A DNA stretch of 61,766 nt from Planctomycetota bacterium (GTDB lineage Bacteria > Planctomycetota > UBA1135 > GCA-002686595), in assembly GCA_016220085.1 (NCBI GenBank), contig JACRIN010000087.1, positions 1 to 61,766 on the forward strand, read 5' to 3'. The translations under genes were made by a program, and so were the position numbers. Positions 51,201-59,982 of the stretch are shown one piece after another (the stretch's first letter is position 1; each line of letters begins with the position of its first letter). A model generated the notes under the pieces. That model had not been told where the DNA came from. It did not search any database and was given only the letters and a program-made list of their open reading frames with translations.

Positions 51201-52329
51201 TTCGCTCGCCGCGCCGACTTGGTCGGGCTCGCTGCAGCTCGCCGACGGCGAGGTGCGCTTCGAGAACGACCTGCCGAAGCTCACCGCGTTGAACGCGGAC
51301 GTCGCGTTCTCCGGCTACACCGCGACGGTGCGCTCGTGCACCGGTGCGCTCGGCGCGGGTCCGTTCGAGATCGGCGGGACGGTCGAGCTCGTCGATGGCG
51401 TGCCGCACTTCGCGCTGAACGCGAGCGGCCAGGAAATCCTGCTCGCGCGCGGCGACAATTTACGCCTGCGCGCGGACGCCGAGCTCGCCTTCACCGGTCC
51501 GCTCGACGCGATGCGCATCGCGGGCGAGCTCCGGTTGCGCGACGGTCGCTACACGAAGAATTTCGAGCTGCTGGCGCGCTTCGCGGGCTCCGGTCGGCGC
51601 GCGCGCGCCGAGACGCAGCGCGGTTTCCTGCTGCCGGCGATCACCCGCGGTCCGTTCGCGCGCGCGGAGTTCGACATCGACGTGCGCAACGCGAACGCGC
51701 TCCGGATCGACAACAACGTGCTGCGCGCCGGCGTGCGCCCGAACCTGAAGCTGCGCGGCCGCGGTTCCGCGCCGAGACTCGCGGGCACGATCTTCGTCGA
51801 GAACGCGCGCATCTCGTTGCCGTCGGGCTCGCTGCGGATCACCGGAGGCTCGATTGCGCTCGAGGAGACCAATCCGCTGGTGCCGAAGCTCAAGTTGCGC
51901 GGCGAAGCACGGCTCGCGGGCTACGACGTCGTCGCGTCGCTCGACGGCGCGTACGACGAGCCGATCGTGCTCTCGTCGTCGCCGCCGATGTCGCAGTCGG
52001 ACCTGATCGTGCTGTTGCTGACCGGCCGGCCGCCGGCGAGCACGCTCTCGGCAACCAGCGAGCGCGCCGCGCAGAGCGTCGCGGTCTATCTCGGGCAAGA
52101 CGTGCTCTCTCGGTGGCTCGGCGGCGACGAGAAGGGTGAGTCGCTCGTCGAGCGCATCGAATGGTTGCAGGGTCAGGAGCTGACGAAGAGCGGCGGTCAG
52201 ACCACGCAGGTCTCGTTGCGCTTGACCGCCGACGAAGGCGACGCGCGGCGGATCGTGTACTTGCGCGGCGAGAAGGACGTCTACGACCGCGTCAACTTCG
52301 GCATCAAGCTGCTGTTCCGCTTCCCATGA
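48268..52329 (+). CDS. tamB: TamB-like translocation/assembly protein (DUF490)
   Basis: 1353 residues. One N-terminal membrane helix (about residues 20-40) is followed by a very long beta-rich, AsmA-like repeat region and a C-terminal DUF490/TamB domain (LKLRGRGSAPRLAGTIFVENARI, then DLIVLLLTGRPPA). These proteins form a hydrophobic groove crossing the periplasm, moving lipids or outer-membrane proteins. The start ATG is at 48268; a GTG three bases earlier is alternative. The stop overlaps the ATG of the tamA-like gene, so they are coupled. Length is in the normal TamB range. Confidence 0.9.
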   Translation: MVAQSSSNETRRGRRSKRWGCAVLGLVACGAGVYALRASVLAPWIVELIAAKLRADHGLELAVGAVRGNWFSTLELDDVRVSKLDGSLDVAVRELHAGFSLGELYSGGIRGVELVRASGVDVRFDREKRAPRAPRAADSRSGSFEWPERWPKCFVDDARVELVLGGGRSVSLAGLEVGSTDGERFVARATDAAYVSPETAWPAGACGAEWRMRGGRAEFAKLDLAGVEVLESGALDLAEVTSGRLGWEAKLALQFGRIATRGTLRGVELSTLVALDGVDGARLRALFPPLARREWSGTLDVEAQFDARIEHEGTFELAVRGGARDGAFASQHFERLTTELVVTRERVLFSRLDVQRGVDRLAANDFVVPFGPKAAAGLRGHVALDSSDVPTLLGDPELGRDVPEHRVHLAATFTDHGLILDEGRVTTESGVLDIDAGRVVFGATAERWLTDLRVDLAGRADFPDLEELGGALGREGWCGSVRGRVALAGGLETLEGALDLEGSNVEIEGRALGDVHAAVRIDRERIRVERAHATGVWGELEVSGEFDYRALRFHDASVAARLALPVPWAPPWIGAGAVEGHARLDGPLDAPRVEFNVAARDVAYGERTLESLDARGVWEGARVRFDHLVLRTLGLDVVATGELSSLDWRPPFAVSLESLHAARDGRSLDLVAPVELRIGDGKLEFDHAYLAGDAGRWVSACHWTRERVVVQLELVELSPLGLFDPFLPEGVDVDGLHGELEVLREGEKLTAAFDLGIDRMRLHSNGRTYAFALSGLLDDSKLELAKLELAEGERRVLSLSGTAPFDPLGPSLFAPGELDLVGSLAILQFDELPQAWRPRGAEPSGQVHADLRLGGTWLEPRGRLELDACDLELDGIGVLAGRRLGPWDVEAAVTFDESVRIEHLRLEDRGRASAFVSGELRVAPRPLAWFEQGLPDTGDVGLDLVAGAAVEDLSFVRRFAPELGRVGGRAYTELAFGASLAAPTWSGSLQLADGEVRFENDLPKLTALNADVAFSGYTATVRSCTGALGAGPFEIGGTVELVDGVPHFALNASGQEILLARGDNLRLRADAELAFTGPLDAMRIAGELRLRDGRYTKNFELLARFAGSGRRARAETQRGFLLPAITRGPFARAEFDIDVRNANALRIDNNVLRAGVRPNLKLRGRGSAPRLAGTIFVENARISLPSGSLRITGGSIALEETNPLVPKLKLRGEARLAGYDVVASLDGAYDEPIVLSSSPPMSQSDLIVLLLTGRPPASTLSATSERAAQSVAVYLGQDVLSRWLGGDEKGESLVERIEWLQGQELTKSGGQTTQVSLRLTADEGDARRIVYLRGEKDVYDRVNFGIKLLFRFP

Positions 52330-54350
52330 GAGCGCTCGCCATCTTGCTCTGCCTGCTCGTCTGCGCGTGCGCGTCTCGGCGCGGCGATTCCGGCGCGCCG
52401 GTGCAGCGCGTCGAACGGCGCGGTGTGCACCTGGTGTTCGACGGCGCGCTTTCGTACGGCGTCGAGCGCTTGAGCGCGGTCGTCTCGGAGGACCTGGAGC
52501 GGCTCGCGAACGCGCCGAACCGGCGCGCGGTGCTCGACGACGCCGCGTTCGCGCTGCAGCGCTTCTACCGACGCGAGGCTTTCGCGGACGCGGAGGTCGA
52601 GTTCGAGGAACGCGGCGAGAATCGCGTGCGTTTCGTCGTCCGCGAGGGACCACGGGTACTGATCGACGGCTTCGAGTTCCCCGGCGTGCGCGAGTTCGGC
52701 GTCGAGGAGCTCGAGGAACTCTACGAAGCGCCGCGCGTCGGCGACCGGCCGGTGCTGATCGCGGGCGCGGTCGCCGAGCTCGCTCGCGCGCTGGAATCGC
52801 GCTACGTCGTCAGCGGTTTGATCAAGGTCGAGGTGCTCGAGCCGCGGATCGAACGCGAGGTCGGCGCGGCGCGCGCGCGCGTCTCGATCGAGGTGCGCGA
52901 GGGCCGCGTGTACCGCCTCGGCGAGCTGAAGTGGAGCGGCGAGCTGGGGGAGCTCGCCGGAGAGCTCGAAGCGCTGGCGCGGCGCGAGCGCGGCGCGACG
53001 TACACGAGTCAAGCGGTCGGCTCGATGTGCTCGCGCGCCGCGGAGCTCTTCGCCGAGCGCGGCTACCCCGAAGTGCGCGTGCGGCCGCACAACGAGGCGT
53101 TCGGCGAAGGCAACGAAGTCTCGCTCGAACTCGCGGTCGAGCCCGGGCCGCTGGTGACGATCGCCGCGATCGACGTGCGCGGCACGGAGCGCGTCGACCG
53201 CGAGCTGGTGCTCTCGCGCGTCGCGTTCCGCGAAGGCCGACGCTGGCGCGCGAGCGACGAGCGCGATTCGCTGCGAGAGCTCTTCCGGACCGGTCTCTTC
53301 TCCAGCGTCGAGCTCGACCTCGAAGGCGAAGGCGAGGCGCGCACGCTGGTCGTCCGCGTGCGCGAGGCGTCGTCGCGCGAATTCTCGGTCGAGCCCGGCT
53401 ACGGTTCGTACGAGCGGCTGCGCCTCGGCCTCGCGTGGCGCGACCGCAACTGGCTCGGCTCCGGCCGCGCGTTCAACGTCGAGGGCGCGATCGCGGAGCT
53501 CGCGCAGCGCGCGACGGTGTCGCTGGTCGACCTCCATCTGCTCGAGAGCGACGTCGAGGGCTCGCTCTCGATCTTCGGCGGCCGGCGCATCGAGCCGTCG
53601 TTCACGTCGAGCGACTTCGGCGGCGGGGTGACGTTGACGCGCTCGTTCTCGACCCACGTCCGCGGCATCGTCGGTTACCAGTGGCGCCGATCGGGCGTGT
53701 CCGACGTCGACGCGACCGTCGCGTCCTCGGACTTGGTTCAGGACGTCAACATCGGCTCGGTCACGCTGACGCCGAGCTGGGACGATCGCGATCAGTACTT
53801 CGTGCCGTCGCGCGGCACGTTCGCGCAGATCTCGCTCGAGTACGCGTCGGGAGCAACCGGCTCCGAGCTCGACTTCGTGCGCACGCGCTGGACCGCGAGC
53901 CATTTCCTCTCGCTCGGCGAGACGAGCGTGCTCGGCGCGTCGTGGCGCGGCGGCGTGATCGCGCCGTTGCCGGGCACCGACACGATCCCGTTGCAGGAGC
54001 GCTTCTTCAACGGCGGCGAGAACACGGTTCGCGCGTTCAACGAGAACGAGCTCGGGCCGCTCGACGTCGACGGCGAGCCGCTCGGCGGCGAAGCGTTCAA
54101 CGTCTTCTCGCTCGAGCTCCGCCGCGAGCTCACGACCAACCTCGACGGCGCGCTCTTCTGGGACGCCGGCGACGTCTCGTCGAGCGCAAGCGACGTCCTG
54201 AGCCTCGACGACATCCGTCACGGCCCCGGCGTCGGCCTGCGCTACCGCTTGCCCGTCGGCCCGGTCCGTCTCGACCTTGGGTACAACCCGGACGCGCGGG
54301 ACGAGGAGAGCCGCTGGGTGCTCCACCTGTCGGTCGGCATGTCCTTCTGA
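52326..54350 (+). CDS. tamA: TamA/BamA-type outer-membrane barrel, possibly lipidated
   Basis: 674 residues. Several POTRA domains (about residues 30-350; for example GEGNEVSLELAVEPGPLVTI) precede a C-terminal Omp85 barrel ending in a typical aromatic strand (LHLSVGMSF). The YDPRL-like barrel part includes RGTFAQISLEYAS and FFNGGENTVRAFNE. The N-terminus has a lipoprotein-like signal with Cys about residue 15 (LLVCACASRR), recalling TamL, the lipidated TamA of Bacteroidota, though the Cys-Ala-Cys lipobox is unusual. It is coupled to tamB by an ATGA overlap and should form its outer-membrane partner. Confidence 0.9.
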   Translation: MRALAILLCLLVCACASRRGDSGAPVQRVERRGVHLVFDGALSYGVERLSAVVSEDLERLANAPNRRAVLDDAAFALQRFYRREAFADAEVEFEERGENRVRFVVREGPRVLIDGFEFPGVREFGVEELEELYEAPRVGDRPVLIAGAVAELARALESRYVVSGLIKVEVLEPRIEREVGAARARVSIEVREGRVYRLGELKWSGELGELAGELEALARRERGATYTSQAVGSMCSRAAELFAERGYPEVRVRPHNEAFGEGNEVSLELAVEPGPLVTIAAIDVRGTERVDRELVLSRVAFREGRRWRASDERDSLRELFRTGLFSSVELDLEGEGEARTLVVRVREASSREFSVEPGYGSYERLRLGLAWRDRNWLGSGRAFNVEGAIAELAQRATVSLVDLHLLESDVEGSLSIFGGRRIEPSFTSSDFGGGVTLTRSFSTHVRGIVGYQWRRSGVSDVDATVASSDLVQDVNIGSVTLTPSWDDRDQYFVPSRGTFAQISLEYASGATGSELDFVRTRWTASHFLSLGETSVLGASWRGGVIAPLPGTDTIPLQERFFNGGENTVRAFNENELGPLDVDGEPLGGEAFNVFSLELRRELTTNLDGALFWDAGDVSSSASDVLSLDDIRHGPGVGLRYRLPVGPVRLDLGYNPDARDEESRWVLHLSVGMSF

Positions 54351-54394
54351 GGGTCAAGTTCCCTCGGGAATCGGCCGAAGACGCGCGCATCCCC

Positions 54395-54970
54395 ATGGGC
54401 TCCTTCCTGCGCGCCTTCTACATCCTGATGTTCGCGGTCCCGGCGATCCTGCTGCTCGCGGGCGTGCCGAGCTCGAGCACGCGCGAGGAGGTCGAGACCG
54501 AGGTGCTGTCGCTCGAATCGACGCTCGTCGACCGACTGTGGAGCGTGCCGAAGTACGGCGTGAAGCTGCGCGTCCCGCCGAGTTGGGCGTGGATGGCGAA
54601 CGGCAAGCGCGAAGGCGTGTGCCTCGACCCCAACCAACGCGAGCGCGCGGCGATGAGCGTGATCGCGCTGCCGAACTTCTTCGGGAGGAACTTGTTCCAA
54701 CTCGAGGCCGAGAACGTCGACGCGCTGCGCGGCGTGCCGGGCATCGAGCTCGATTCGAGCCGCCGCGTCTCCGTCGAAGGCGTCGAGATCCTGCGCTTCG
54801 ACTACCGCGGCCGTCAGGTCGGGCTCGACGTCGACATGCGCTACATCTGTCTCGTCTGGCTCGCGCACGGCCAGCAGGTGATCCTCACCGTGCAGCTCGA
54901 GGCGTCGCGCTGGGCCGAGCTCTCGCCCGGCGTCGAGGACGCGCTGGCGTCCCTGAGCTTGCGCGACTGA
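54395..54970 (+). CDS. Membrane-anchored protein of unknown function
   Basis: 191 residues. One N-terminal hydrophobic helix (AFYILMFAVPAILLLAGV) is followed by a soluble domain with alternating beta strands (YGVKLRVPPSWAWMANGKREG, GVEILRFDYRGRQVGLDV). The end (LEASRWAELSPGVEDALASL) resembles the small PsbP/Mog1-type beta folds of exported proteins, but this is only an impression. It follows tamA by 44 bases in the same direction and may be in the same transcript. Function is unknown. Confidence 0.72.
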   Translation: MGSFLRAFYILMFAVPAILLLAGVPSSSTREEVETEVLSLESTLVDRLWSVPKYGVKLRVPPSWAWMANGKREGVCLDPNQRERAAMSVIALPNFFGRNLFQLEAENVDALRGVPGIELDSSRRVSVEGVEILRFDYRGRQVGLDVDMRYICLVWLAHGQQVILTVQLEASRWAELSPGVEDALASLSLRD

Positions 54971-54974
54971 CCGG

Positions 54975-55100
54975 GCGCGACGAACCGACCTGCGCGACCA
55001 GCGGCAGCTCGGGACGAGCAGTGGGGCGCGACGAGCAGTCGCTCGCGACGGACAGTGGCGCGCGACGAGCAACGGGGCGCGACCAACGGCTGCGCGCGAC
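54975..55100. repeat. Degenerate 17-18-bp tandem repeats between convergent genes
   Basis: About seven variants of GCGCGACGAGCAGTGG follow each other from just after one stop codon (54970) to the other (55100). The last codons of the upstream gene (GCGCGACTGA) already carry the repeat core. Confidence 0.72.
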
Positions 55101-55744
55101 TAGCCGAGCGGCGTGACGAGCCAGAGCACACCGACGCCGAGCGCCGCGAACGACGTCGCACCGAGCGCGAGCTCGCGTTTGCGCGCTCCGAGAGCGCCGA
55201 AGCTCCATGCGCACGCCGCCATCGCCGCGACCGTGCCGAGCGCGAACGCGCCGAGGTAGAGCCCCGCGTCGAGCCGCGTCGGCAGCGCGAGCGCCGGCAA
55301 CACGCCGAGCAGGTGCGAGCTCCCGGCGAGCCCGTGCAGCGTCCCGACGCCGAGCGCGAGGCGCAGCGGACTCGCGTGCTCGTGCGGCCCGTGCGGGGAG
55401 ACGTCGAGGTGGGAGTGCAACACCTCGCCGTGGCGATGCTCCGCGGCCTTGGCGCGCGCCGCGAAGAGCCGTGCGAGCCCCCAGAGGCCGAGGCCGATCA
55501 GCGTGACGCCGACCAGCCGCTCCGCGACGCCGGAGAACGTCTCGAGCGGCAACGCTTCGCGCAGCACGAGCGCGAGAGCGCCGACCAGCGCGACCCCGAG
55601 CGAGTGACCGACGCCCCAGCGCACGCCCGCCTTCCACGCGCTCTCGCGGGCCGCGACCGACAGCGGCGCGACGGCGGCGAGGTGGTCCGGTCCGGCGACG
55701 ACGTGCACGAACCCGGCCGCGAAACCTGCGAGGACGACGATCAC
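55100..55744 (-). CDS. Nickel/cobalt transporter-like membrane protein (NicO/UreH type)
   Basis: 214 residues with about six membrane helices. HVVAGPDHLAAVAPL and VRWGVGHSLGVALVG are the metal-path motifs of the UreH/NicO group; HGLAGSSHLLGVLP is the third. A His-rich cytoplasmic loop (HRHGEVLHSHLDVSPHGPHEH) lies after helix 3 and is typical of nickel transporters. It would import or export Ni2+ or Co2+. GTG start at 55744. No nickel enzyme gene is nearby. Confidence 0.82.
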   Translation of the reverse strand: MIVVLAGFAAGFVHVVAGPDHLAAVAPLSVAARESAWKAGVRWGVGHSLGVALVGALALVLREALPLETFSGVAERLVGVTLIGLGLWGLARLFAARAKAAEHRHGEVLHSHLDVSPHGPHEHASPLRLALGVGTLHGLAGSSHLLGVLPALALPTRLDAGLYLGAFALGTVAAMAACAWSFGALGARKRELALGATSFAALGVGVLWLVTPLG

Positions 55745-55805
55745 GCGCCGCTTCGTAACCGAAGCGCGCGGCCGACGCCAGCGCGTCGACTCGGTTCGCG
55801 GCTCG

Positions 55806-58800
55806 CTAGTGTCCCGACTCCGACGGCGGGAAGCCGACGCGCACGGTGAGAGCGTCGAGCAGCTCGCGTCGCGACGTCGCGAGTTCCGCGTGCCGCGCGG
55901 CGGACCACTGGCCGGCTTCGATCTCGACGCGCGACTCGACGACCGTCACCGGCACGCCGTCCTCGGTCGCGCTCCGCGCCGTGCGCGTCCAGCGACCGAA
56001 CTCGTCGGTGCCTCGGACCTCCGCCGGGCCCGAGACGTGCTCGTCGAGCGGCGTCGTGCCGCGGAACGTCGCGGTGGTCTCGACGACCAGTGGTACCGAG
56101 ACGCGCACCGGATGGCGACGATCGGGCTCGGGTGTCAGGGAGAGCAGCAGCTTCTCCCATCCGATCGGCAGCGGCGCGTGCTCGAGCTCGCCGATGCGCA
56201 CCCGCGCGCCGGCGACGCGGTAGCCGATGCGCAGCACGAGCTCGCGCTCGGGGTCGTCGGCGCCGTCGACCTCGACCGAGTCGAGTCGAGCCGCGCTCAC
56301 CGCGGCGAGCGCACGCCTGACGAACGCACGCGAATCGGCTTTCGACCGACCGAGCACCGAGCGCAGCCGAGCCGCCTCGTAGCCGACGGCGCGGAGCTCG
56401 TCCTCGACCGTGAGGTCCCGCTCGCCGCTCGGCGTGATCGTGCGACGAATCCAGATCGCCGTGGCGTCCACCGGTTCGGTCGGCAACGAAACCACCCGCG
56501 GCTCCGCCGGATCGAGCAGCAACGCCAGCGCGCCGAACCAGTTCGGGGGCAACAACCGGCCGGGCGGAGTGTTCGGGTCGGTCGGGTCGACGAACCCCGC
56601 GGCGCCCAAGACGGGCACGTGCACGATCATGTGGTCGAACTGCTGCATCGACGGCAGGTCCTCGCACAGCGCGTCCTGCGAGTGGATCAGCACCAACGAC
56701 GCCTCGACGCCGACCGAATGGAGCAGCCCGAGCAGCAACACCGCCTGGTCCTTGCAGTCGCCGTCGAGTCCTGCGAGCGTTTCGTCGGCGGAGCGTGGGA
56801 TTCGACCGCGCACGCCGAACGAGATGCCGCTGTAGTTGATCGTGTCGCGCACGTACTCGGCGAGCCGCGTCGCCTTCTCGGTCAGGGTCGAGGCGTCGCC
56901 GACGAGCTCTCGCGCGCGTTCCTCGACCCACGGCGTGACCGCGAGCCGACCGCGGATGTCGCGGAGGTACTCGAGGCCGACCTCGCGCCACGTCGCGTGC
57001 TCGTCGCCGAGCCACAGCATCGGCGACAGCGTCTCCATCGGCGGCGCGTCTTCCTCCTCGACCCGCGCGGCGAGATCGCGGACGAACCAGGCGCGGAAGT
57101 CGCCACCCTCGAGCGTCGTGAACTCTCCGGAACCGCCGACGCGCGCGCCGACCAAGTCGGGGTCGCCGATGACGTAGTGAGCCTCGAAGTCGACCGGGTA
57201 CGGGCCTCCGAACGCCGCGCGAACCCACGGCGGTGCGCGCAGCGGCGAGCGGTCCTCGACCGTGACCGTGTACTCGATCCGGTGCCCGACGCGCAGGCTC
57301 GGCACGGGGACGTTGAGCCACCGCGCGTCGCTCGTTTGCCCCGGGTCGACGTCGGAGACGTAGTAGGTGGCGACATCGCCTTCCGCGACGAGCTCGCCGT
57401 CGGCGTCGAGCACGCGCAGCGAGTTGACGTACGCGCGTTGGAAGGAGGCGAGGAATTGCGTGCGCAACGAGCCGAACTCGGCGAGCGCCGACGGGCCACG
57501 GAGCTCGATCACGCTGCGCGTCGTCGTCCGCGCGGGCTCGTCACGCCGTAGGTAGGTGCCGGCGACGAGCGAGCGGTAGACCGCGGGCGCGTCGTCGCGC
57601 TCCGCGGAGTGCGTCGGGCCGACGTCGAGCTCGCGTGCGAGCTCCTCGGGCAGCGGCGCGGGCTCGAGCGCGCTCTTGATCGTCGAGTTCGGCCCTTCGC
57701 CGAGGTGCAGCGACGCTTGCATCAGCGACTCCGTGACGTCCGGGTCGCCGGGCGCGAGCTCGAACGCCGCCTCGAACGCGGCCTTCGCCTGGTCGTACTC
57801 CTCGCGACCCATCAGGCTCCAGCCGCGGGCGAGCGCCGTGCGACCGGTGCGCTCGCCGCGCGCTTGCAGGCGTTCGACGACCCGCATCGCGTCCTCGAAG
57901 GAGCCCGACGCGTTGTACTGTTCGGCGAGCTCGTACAGCGCGTCGACCGGCGCCTGCGGGTCCGCGGCGAGGCGCTCGAGCCCGGCGATCGATTCGGCGA
58001 CCTCGCCCGCCGCGAACAGCTCCGAGGCGAGTCGCAACTGCACGTCGAGCACCGCGTGGCGTTCCGCGTGGCGTCGCGCGATCTCGGCGGCTTCGGCGTG
58101 CTCGCCGCGCGCGCTCAGACTCTCGGTCCAGGTGAGGAAGCCGTCGTCGTCGAGCTCGCGCTCCTCGTGCAACGCGCGGAACTCGCGCTCGGCTTCCTCG
58201 ACGCGGCCGAGCCTTAGCTTGATCGCCGCGCACGTCGAGCGGATCGCCGACTGCCGCCAGAGCTCGTCGGGCACCGCATCGAGCGCCGCGAGCGCCTCCT
58301 CGCCGCGGCCCGTCGACTCCAGCGCGTACGCGAGGTTGCGCGCGACCTCCGCATCGATCGGGTCAGCTTCGACCGCCTGCCGGAAGAAGTCGATCGCGCG
58401 CGCCGTGTCTCCGCGCTCGGCATGCCAGTTCCCGAGCCAGCTATGGAGCCACTTGAGCGTCGTCCGGGGTTCCAGGCTCCGCTCGGTCGGCTTCTCGGCG
58501 GTCGGCTCGAAGAATCGCACCGCGTCGAGCGCGCACCGCGCGCCCGCGGACTCGCCCCTCGAATCCGCCGGGTACCAGGCGCTGGCCAACCAGCCTCGTT
58601 CCGGGCTCAGCGCGAAGCGGACGATCTGCTTGAAGTCCTCGTCTTCGACTTTCATGAGCGCGACGAGCTCGAGTCCCTCGAGCTCGCCGCCGGGCGACCA
58701 CGCGCGTCGCTCGACGACGGCGCCGGAATCGTCGATGCCGATCGTGTGGAGCGCGCTGTCGACGAACGCGTCGAGGCTCGGCGGGCCGCTCTTCCATTCG

Positions 58801-59816
58801 AACGCCGACGCGAACGCGAAGCTGTGCTGGCGCTGCGCGCGGAACAGGACCCAGTCCCAGCTCTCGTTCTCCGCGTCGACGGCGAACCAACCGAGTTGGC
58901 GGAGCTTGGTGTCGAAGCCGAGGTAGCGATCGTGGATGTCGACGATGTCGCCGTCGAGCGAGCTCGGCTTCCGCAGGCCGAGCACGCGGAAACCGTGCAT
59001 CGCTTCGTCGCACTCCGCGTCGATCTCCGGCGTCCACCGATCGGTCGTGAACGTGATCTCGTAGGTTCGCGGGCTTTGCACCGCGAGGTACTGGACGAAG
59101 GACTGGCGCGAGTTTCCGACCCGCGGCGTGCCCTCGAACGGCAGTCGACGGAACGTCACGTCGTCGAGGACGAGGTCGCGGGTCGCTCCCCAGCGGATAC
59201 CGTCCAGCGTCCAGTCGAGACTCTCCCTCGACAACCGTTCGAGGTCGTCGAGCTCGGTTTCCCCGACGTTCGAGACCGCGATGCTCATCACGATCTCGGG
59301 TCGCAGTCGCCGCACGATCAGGCACGCGCCGCGCTCCAGCGCGTCTCCGCCGTCGAACGGACGCCACGCCGACGAAGGCACGCGGAGCTCGAAGTCCTGT
59401 TCGTCCAAGCGGAAGACGGCGCCGTCGTCGCCGGCGCGCATGCCGATCCGGACCATGCCGTGTGCGACGACCACGGCGAGCGCCGCGCCCGTCATGCCGG
59501 AGAGCACCAGCGCGGCGACGGCCGAGCGGTGTCCTCGCTCGACCGTGCTCGGCCGACCGCGCCAGCGCGTGAGGCAGAGGCTCGCGAGCACGCACGCGGC
59601 GATCAGTTGGCCGACCATCGCGCCGCCGGCGAGCACCGTGACCAATGCGTGCGGGACTCTCTCGTCGTCGCCGGCCAGTCCGACCGCCATCGGCACGAGC
59701 CACGCGCCGAGCGCGAGGACGAGCGCGAGCGCGCCGAGCTTCGAATAGCGCGGGTCGGCGAGCTTGCCGCTGCGCCAGATGACGACTGCGAGGAGCGCGA
59801 CGAACAGGATCTGCAT
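55806..59816 (-). CDS. Large DUF3857/transglutaminase-like protein with TPR repeats
   Basis: 1336 residues. Three to four N-terminal membrane helices (residues 1-130) are followed by a beta-rich region, a TPR array (about residues 455-720, for example WLGNWHAERGDTARAIDFFRQAVEADP), a DUF3857 domain (about 770-950) and a transglutaminase-like core with C1021 (LDGDCKDQAVLLLGLL), H1062 (QFDHMIVHV) and a following Asp (GFVDPTDP). The catalytic triad looks intact. DUF3857-transglutaminase proteins are common in Bacteroidota, Acidobacteria and planctomycetes and are usually periplasmic; the substrate is unknown. The membrane plus TPR arrangement is an unusual extra. Confidence 0.85.
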   Translation of the reverse strand: MQILFVALLAVVIWRSGKLADPRYSKLGALALVLALGAWLVPMAVGLAGDDERVPHALVTVLAGGAMVGQLIAACVLASLCLTRWRGRPSTVERGHRSAVAALVLSGMTGAALAVVVAHGMVRIGMRAGDDGAVFRLDEQDFELRVPSSAWRPFDGGDALERGACLIVRRLRPEIVMSIAVSNVGETELDDLERLSRESLDWTLDGIRWGATRDLVLDDVTFRRLPFEGTPRVGNSRQSFVQYLAVQSPRTYEITFTTDRWTPEIDAECDEAMHGFRVLGLRKPSSLDGDIVDIHDRYLGFDTKLRQLGWFAVDAENESWDWVLFRAQRQHSFAFASAFEWKSGPPSLDAFVDSALHTIGIDDSGAVVERRAWSPGGELEGLELVALMKVEDEDFKQIVRFALSPERGWLASAWYPADSRGESAGARCALDAVRFFEPTAEKPTERSLEPRTTLKWLHSWLGNWHAERGDTARAIDFFRQAVEADPIDAEVARNLAYALESTGRGEEALAALDAVPDELWRQSAIRSTCAAIKLRLGRVEEAEREFRALHEERELDDDGFLTWTESLSARGEHAEAAEIARRHAERHAVLDVQLRLASELFAAGEVAESIAGLERLAADPQAPVDALYELAEQYNASGSFEDAMRVVERLQARGERTGRTALARGWSLMGREEYDQAKAAFEAAFELAPGDPDVTESLMQASLHLGEGPNSTIKSALEPAPLPEELARELDVGPTHSAERDDAPAVYRSLVAGTYLRRDEPARTTTRSVIELRGPSALAEFGSLRTQFLASFQRAYVNSLRVLDADGELVAEGDVATYYVSDVDPGQTSDARWLNVPVPSLRVGHRIEYTVTVEDRSPLRAPPWVRAAFGGPYPVDFEAHYVIGDPDLVGARVGGSGEFTTLEGGDFRAWFVRDLAARVEEEDAPPMETLSPMLWLGDEHATWREVGLEYLRDIRGRLAVTPWVEERARELVGDASTLTEKATRLAEYVRDTINYSGISFGVRGRIPRSADETLAGLDGDCKDQAVLLLGLLHSVGVEASLVLIHSQDALCEDLPSMQQFDHMIVHVPVLGAAGFVDPTDPNTPPGRLLPPNWFGALALLLDPAEPRVVSLPTEPVDATAIWIRRTITPSGERDLTVEDELRAVGYEAARLRSVLGRSKADSRAFVRRALAAVSAARLDSVEVDGADDPERELVLRIGYRVAGARVRIGELEHAPLPIGWEKLLLSLTPEPDRRHPVRVSVPLVVETTATFRGTTPLDEHVSGPAEVRGTDEFGRWTRTARSATEDGVPVTVVESRVEIEAGQWSAARHAELATSRRELLDALTVRVGFPPSESGH

Positions 59817-59982
59817 TCCGGAGCTCGCTTCAGCGGTGAGTCCGCAAATCGCCCCGGGCTTGCGAACAGGGCGTCGATCGTCGCTGCGACGGCGATCGAT
59901 CGGGAAGGCCCGCGATCTTAGGCGCGCGTTCGCGCACCGCGCAAGCCGCGCGAGTGCGGAGTCCCGACCCGGAGGCGCTGGG

